Origin: UBA7236 sp964638865
GTDB lineage: Bacteria > Bacteroidota > Bacteroidia > Chitinophagales > BACL12
Length of the DNA: 6,676 bases
Direction: 5' to 3'
Assembly (NCBI GenBank): GCA_964638865.1
Contig: CAZXBG010000177.1
Location: forward strand, 1 to 6,676
The translations under genes and the position numbers were made by a program. Below, in pieces: positions 5,166 through 6,676 of the stretch (the first letter of the stretch is position 1; the number at the start of each line of letters is the position of its first letter). The notes below the pieces were generated by a model. It worked only from the letters and a program-made list of their open reading frames with translations. It ran no database searches and was not told the DNA's origin.

Positions 5166-6676
5166 TTAATTTTTAATTAACATTTCTGTTTTATTGAAGC
5201 CTGGTGATGTTCTAAAATTGACAGCGTAACAACCTTTAGCAAGATTGGATATATTCACTCGTTGCAAATCAGTCACAATTAGAAACTCGCACAGTGTTCC
5301 ATCTAATGCATAAATACTAACATGTATTTCTTCATTTAATGCAATCTGATTATTTGTATTAATTGTAAAATAATCTGATGTTGGGTTTGGATACATTAAA
5401 ATATTGTCATCATTGTTAGCTTTTGAAATGCGTTCATAAAAAGGTAAAATAGGCAACTTGATATAACCGAAGGAATAACCTGGAACTGTAATACAATTTG
5501 ATGAAAGCACTACGGGACCGCATCCATCGGGCAGGGCATCAATAACACTGATGTCAGTCAAATCAATCGGATACGAAACAAATGAAAGAGGTGCTGTCCA
5601 GTCACAAGCGTCCGGTAAACCGGGATTACTGTAGCAGGTATTAAACCTATAATCATATAAGGGACATCTTCCTGCGGTGGAATATGGAAACTCCGCATCA
5701 AGGCCTTTAATAAATGGTGTACCAAATTCAACTCCTAATGAATCAATGTAAAAACCGAGCAGTCCTGCAGGATCTATTTTAAAATTAAGATCATTTCCCC
5801 ATGCGTTGGAGTAAAATATATACAGGTTTTCTTTTTCAGGATCAATAAAAACTGTAGGCTGTAAATTATTTTCAATACCAGGAGAGGGCTTTGGCATTTT
5901 AAAAGTGCATTTCAATAATTGCAAATTATTTTTGTAAATCACACTAATCAATTCAGTTGCAAAACAGGGCGTATGTTTTACATAATAATGTCTTATTAAA
6001 CCATCAGATTCGGTTAAACCAACAGGTATTTCATCTTCATCAAAAAGAGCAGCATCACAAAGTTTGGATTCGGACATCCAATCCTCAGGATTGTTGTAGT
6101 AATATACCAGTTCTTCATCCTGGCAGAAATTTACTAATTCTGTATTGCCGCCACCTCCAAAACTATGAAAGGTCGCAATAGGCATAAATGGGCTCCAAAA
6201 ATCGTTATCATAATTAATTTTAATGTTTTTTAAATTGAAATCGAATACAAATTGCCCTTGAAGAAAAGTATTTTCAAAAGAGGTCATCCTATAAACATCA
6301 TCAACTCCACCAATATTGGGATAAACACCTGCATCTTTAAAATTCCATTCCGTCATCCATATTTCTTTTCCACCATAATCTCCGTCCACTGCGAACCCCA
6401 AATCTTGACCCCATCTGTATAATGATTCTTCGTAACCTGTTTTAAAAAGCGTTAGGAATTTATTTGTCATGAAATCAAATGCAGGTTTTAATCCTTCATC
6501 GTATTCCTCAAAATTCCAAATTCCCCCGGCTAGCCCGTCACAATTATAAAGTGGGTCTAAAAGTCCCGCTGTAGTTGCGTCTCCCGCAATTTCATTCTGA
6601 AAATTATCTTTACCATAATAGGGATGAATAATAACAGCATCAAAGGCAGGGACACTGATTGGACTTCCCGAAACCG
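5166..6676 (-). CDS. T9SS-sorted large secreted protein, glycoside-hydrolase-like, 5' end outside window
   Basis: The frame stays open to the right edge, so at least 502 residues are seen and the true start lies outside. The Met at 6470 is internal: the 68 codons before it read as good protein. Numbering from the window edge, 'DAVIIHPYYG' (12-21) and 'IWMTEWN' (105-111) resemble late strands of a clan GH-A (beta/alpha)8 glycosidase, where a His-x-Tyr strand precedes a strand bearing the nucleophile Glu (here Glu109). Later come 'ATFHSFGGGG' and a beta-rich region with paired cysteines. Residues 424-502 form a type A T9SS sorting domain: 'YPNPTSDYF', a 'VSIYALDGTL' strand, 'NLAKGCYAVNF' and a lysine-containing end. 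A polysaccharide-degrading enzyme at the cell surface is plausible, but the acid/base Glu would lie outside the window, so activity is inferred. It is probably cotranscribed with the 4248-5162 gene. Confidence 0.82.
   Translation of the reverse strand, partial: VSGSPISVPAFDAVIIHPYYGKDNFQNEIAGDATTAGLLDPLYNCDGLAGGIWNFEEYDEGLKPAFDFMTNKFLTLFKTGYEESLYRWGQDLGFAVDGDYGGKEIWMTEWNFKDAGVYPNIGGVDDVYRMTSFENTFLQGQFVFDFNLKNIKINYDNDFWSPFMPIATFHSFGGGGNTELVNFCQDEELVYYYNNPEDWMSESKLCDAALFDEDEIPVGLTESDGLIRHYYVKHTPCFATELISVIYKNNLQLLKCTFKMPKPSPGIENNLQPTVFIDPEKENLYIFYSNAWGNDLNFKIDPAGLLGFYIDSLGVEFGTPFIKGLDAEFPYSTAGRCPLYDYRFNTCYSNPGLPDACDWTAPLSFVSYPIDLTDISVIDALPDGCGPVVLSSNCITVPGYSFGYIKLPILPFYERISKANNDDNILMYPNPTSDYFTINTNNQIALNEEIHVSIYALDGTLCEFLIVTDLQRVNISNLAKGCYAVNFRTSPGFNKTEMLIKN

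Overview
The window looks like chromosome from an uncultured or little-studied member of the Bacteroidota. It is AT-rich, and five of the six genes start with a signal peptide. Several signal peptides end in the Bacteroidota-style '...Q' mature start, one is a lipoprotein signal, and two proteins end in a type IX secretion (T9SS) C-terminal sorting domain. Start codons follow A-rich leaders without clear Shine-Dalgarno sites. All six genes lie on the minus strand, so they read from right to left.

In reading order: (1) 6676-5166, the 3' part of a large T9SS-sorted protein with glycoside-hydrolase-like features; (2) 5162-4248, a second T9SS-sorted exported protein, 3 bases downstream of the first; (3) 4078-3392, a small secreted protein of unknown function; (4) 3090-1870, a lipoprotein, with a probable promoter ahead of it and a hairpin terminator after it; (5) 1808-1158, a small outer-membrane beta-barrel-like protein; (6) 847-287, a small cysteine-rich exported protein, followed by a strong hairpin. 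No biochemical pathway links these genes. They look like a row of unrelated exported accessory proteins.

The most striking content is between the genes. Four long imperfect inverted repeats (38-178, 988-1129, 3241-3366, 4101-4227) share one architecture although their stem sequences differ. Each has a TAAC-like box, an 8-base spacer, a 17-27 base stem arm, a variable centre, the other arm, a 4-base spacer and a GTTA-like box. A G.T pair occurs at stem position 11 in all four. All seven wobble pairs in the main stems are G.T on the plus strand, so the strand complementary to the gene-sense strand folds better. Three of the four begin 20-28 bases after the upstream gene's stop codon. This resembles a row of integron attC sites with their gene cassettes, with the bottom strand as the folding strand. 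The 4/8 spacer asymmetry is unlike the classical attC sites I remember, and no integrase gene is in the window. A Bacteroidota-specific mobile or intergenic repeat family is the main alternative.
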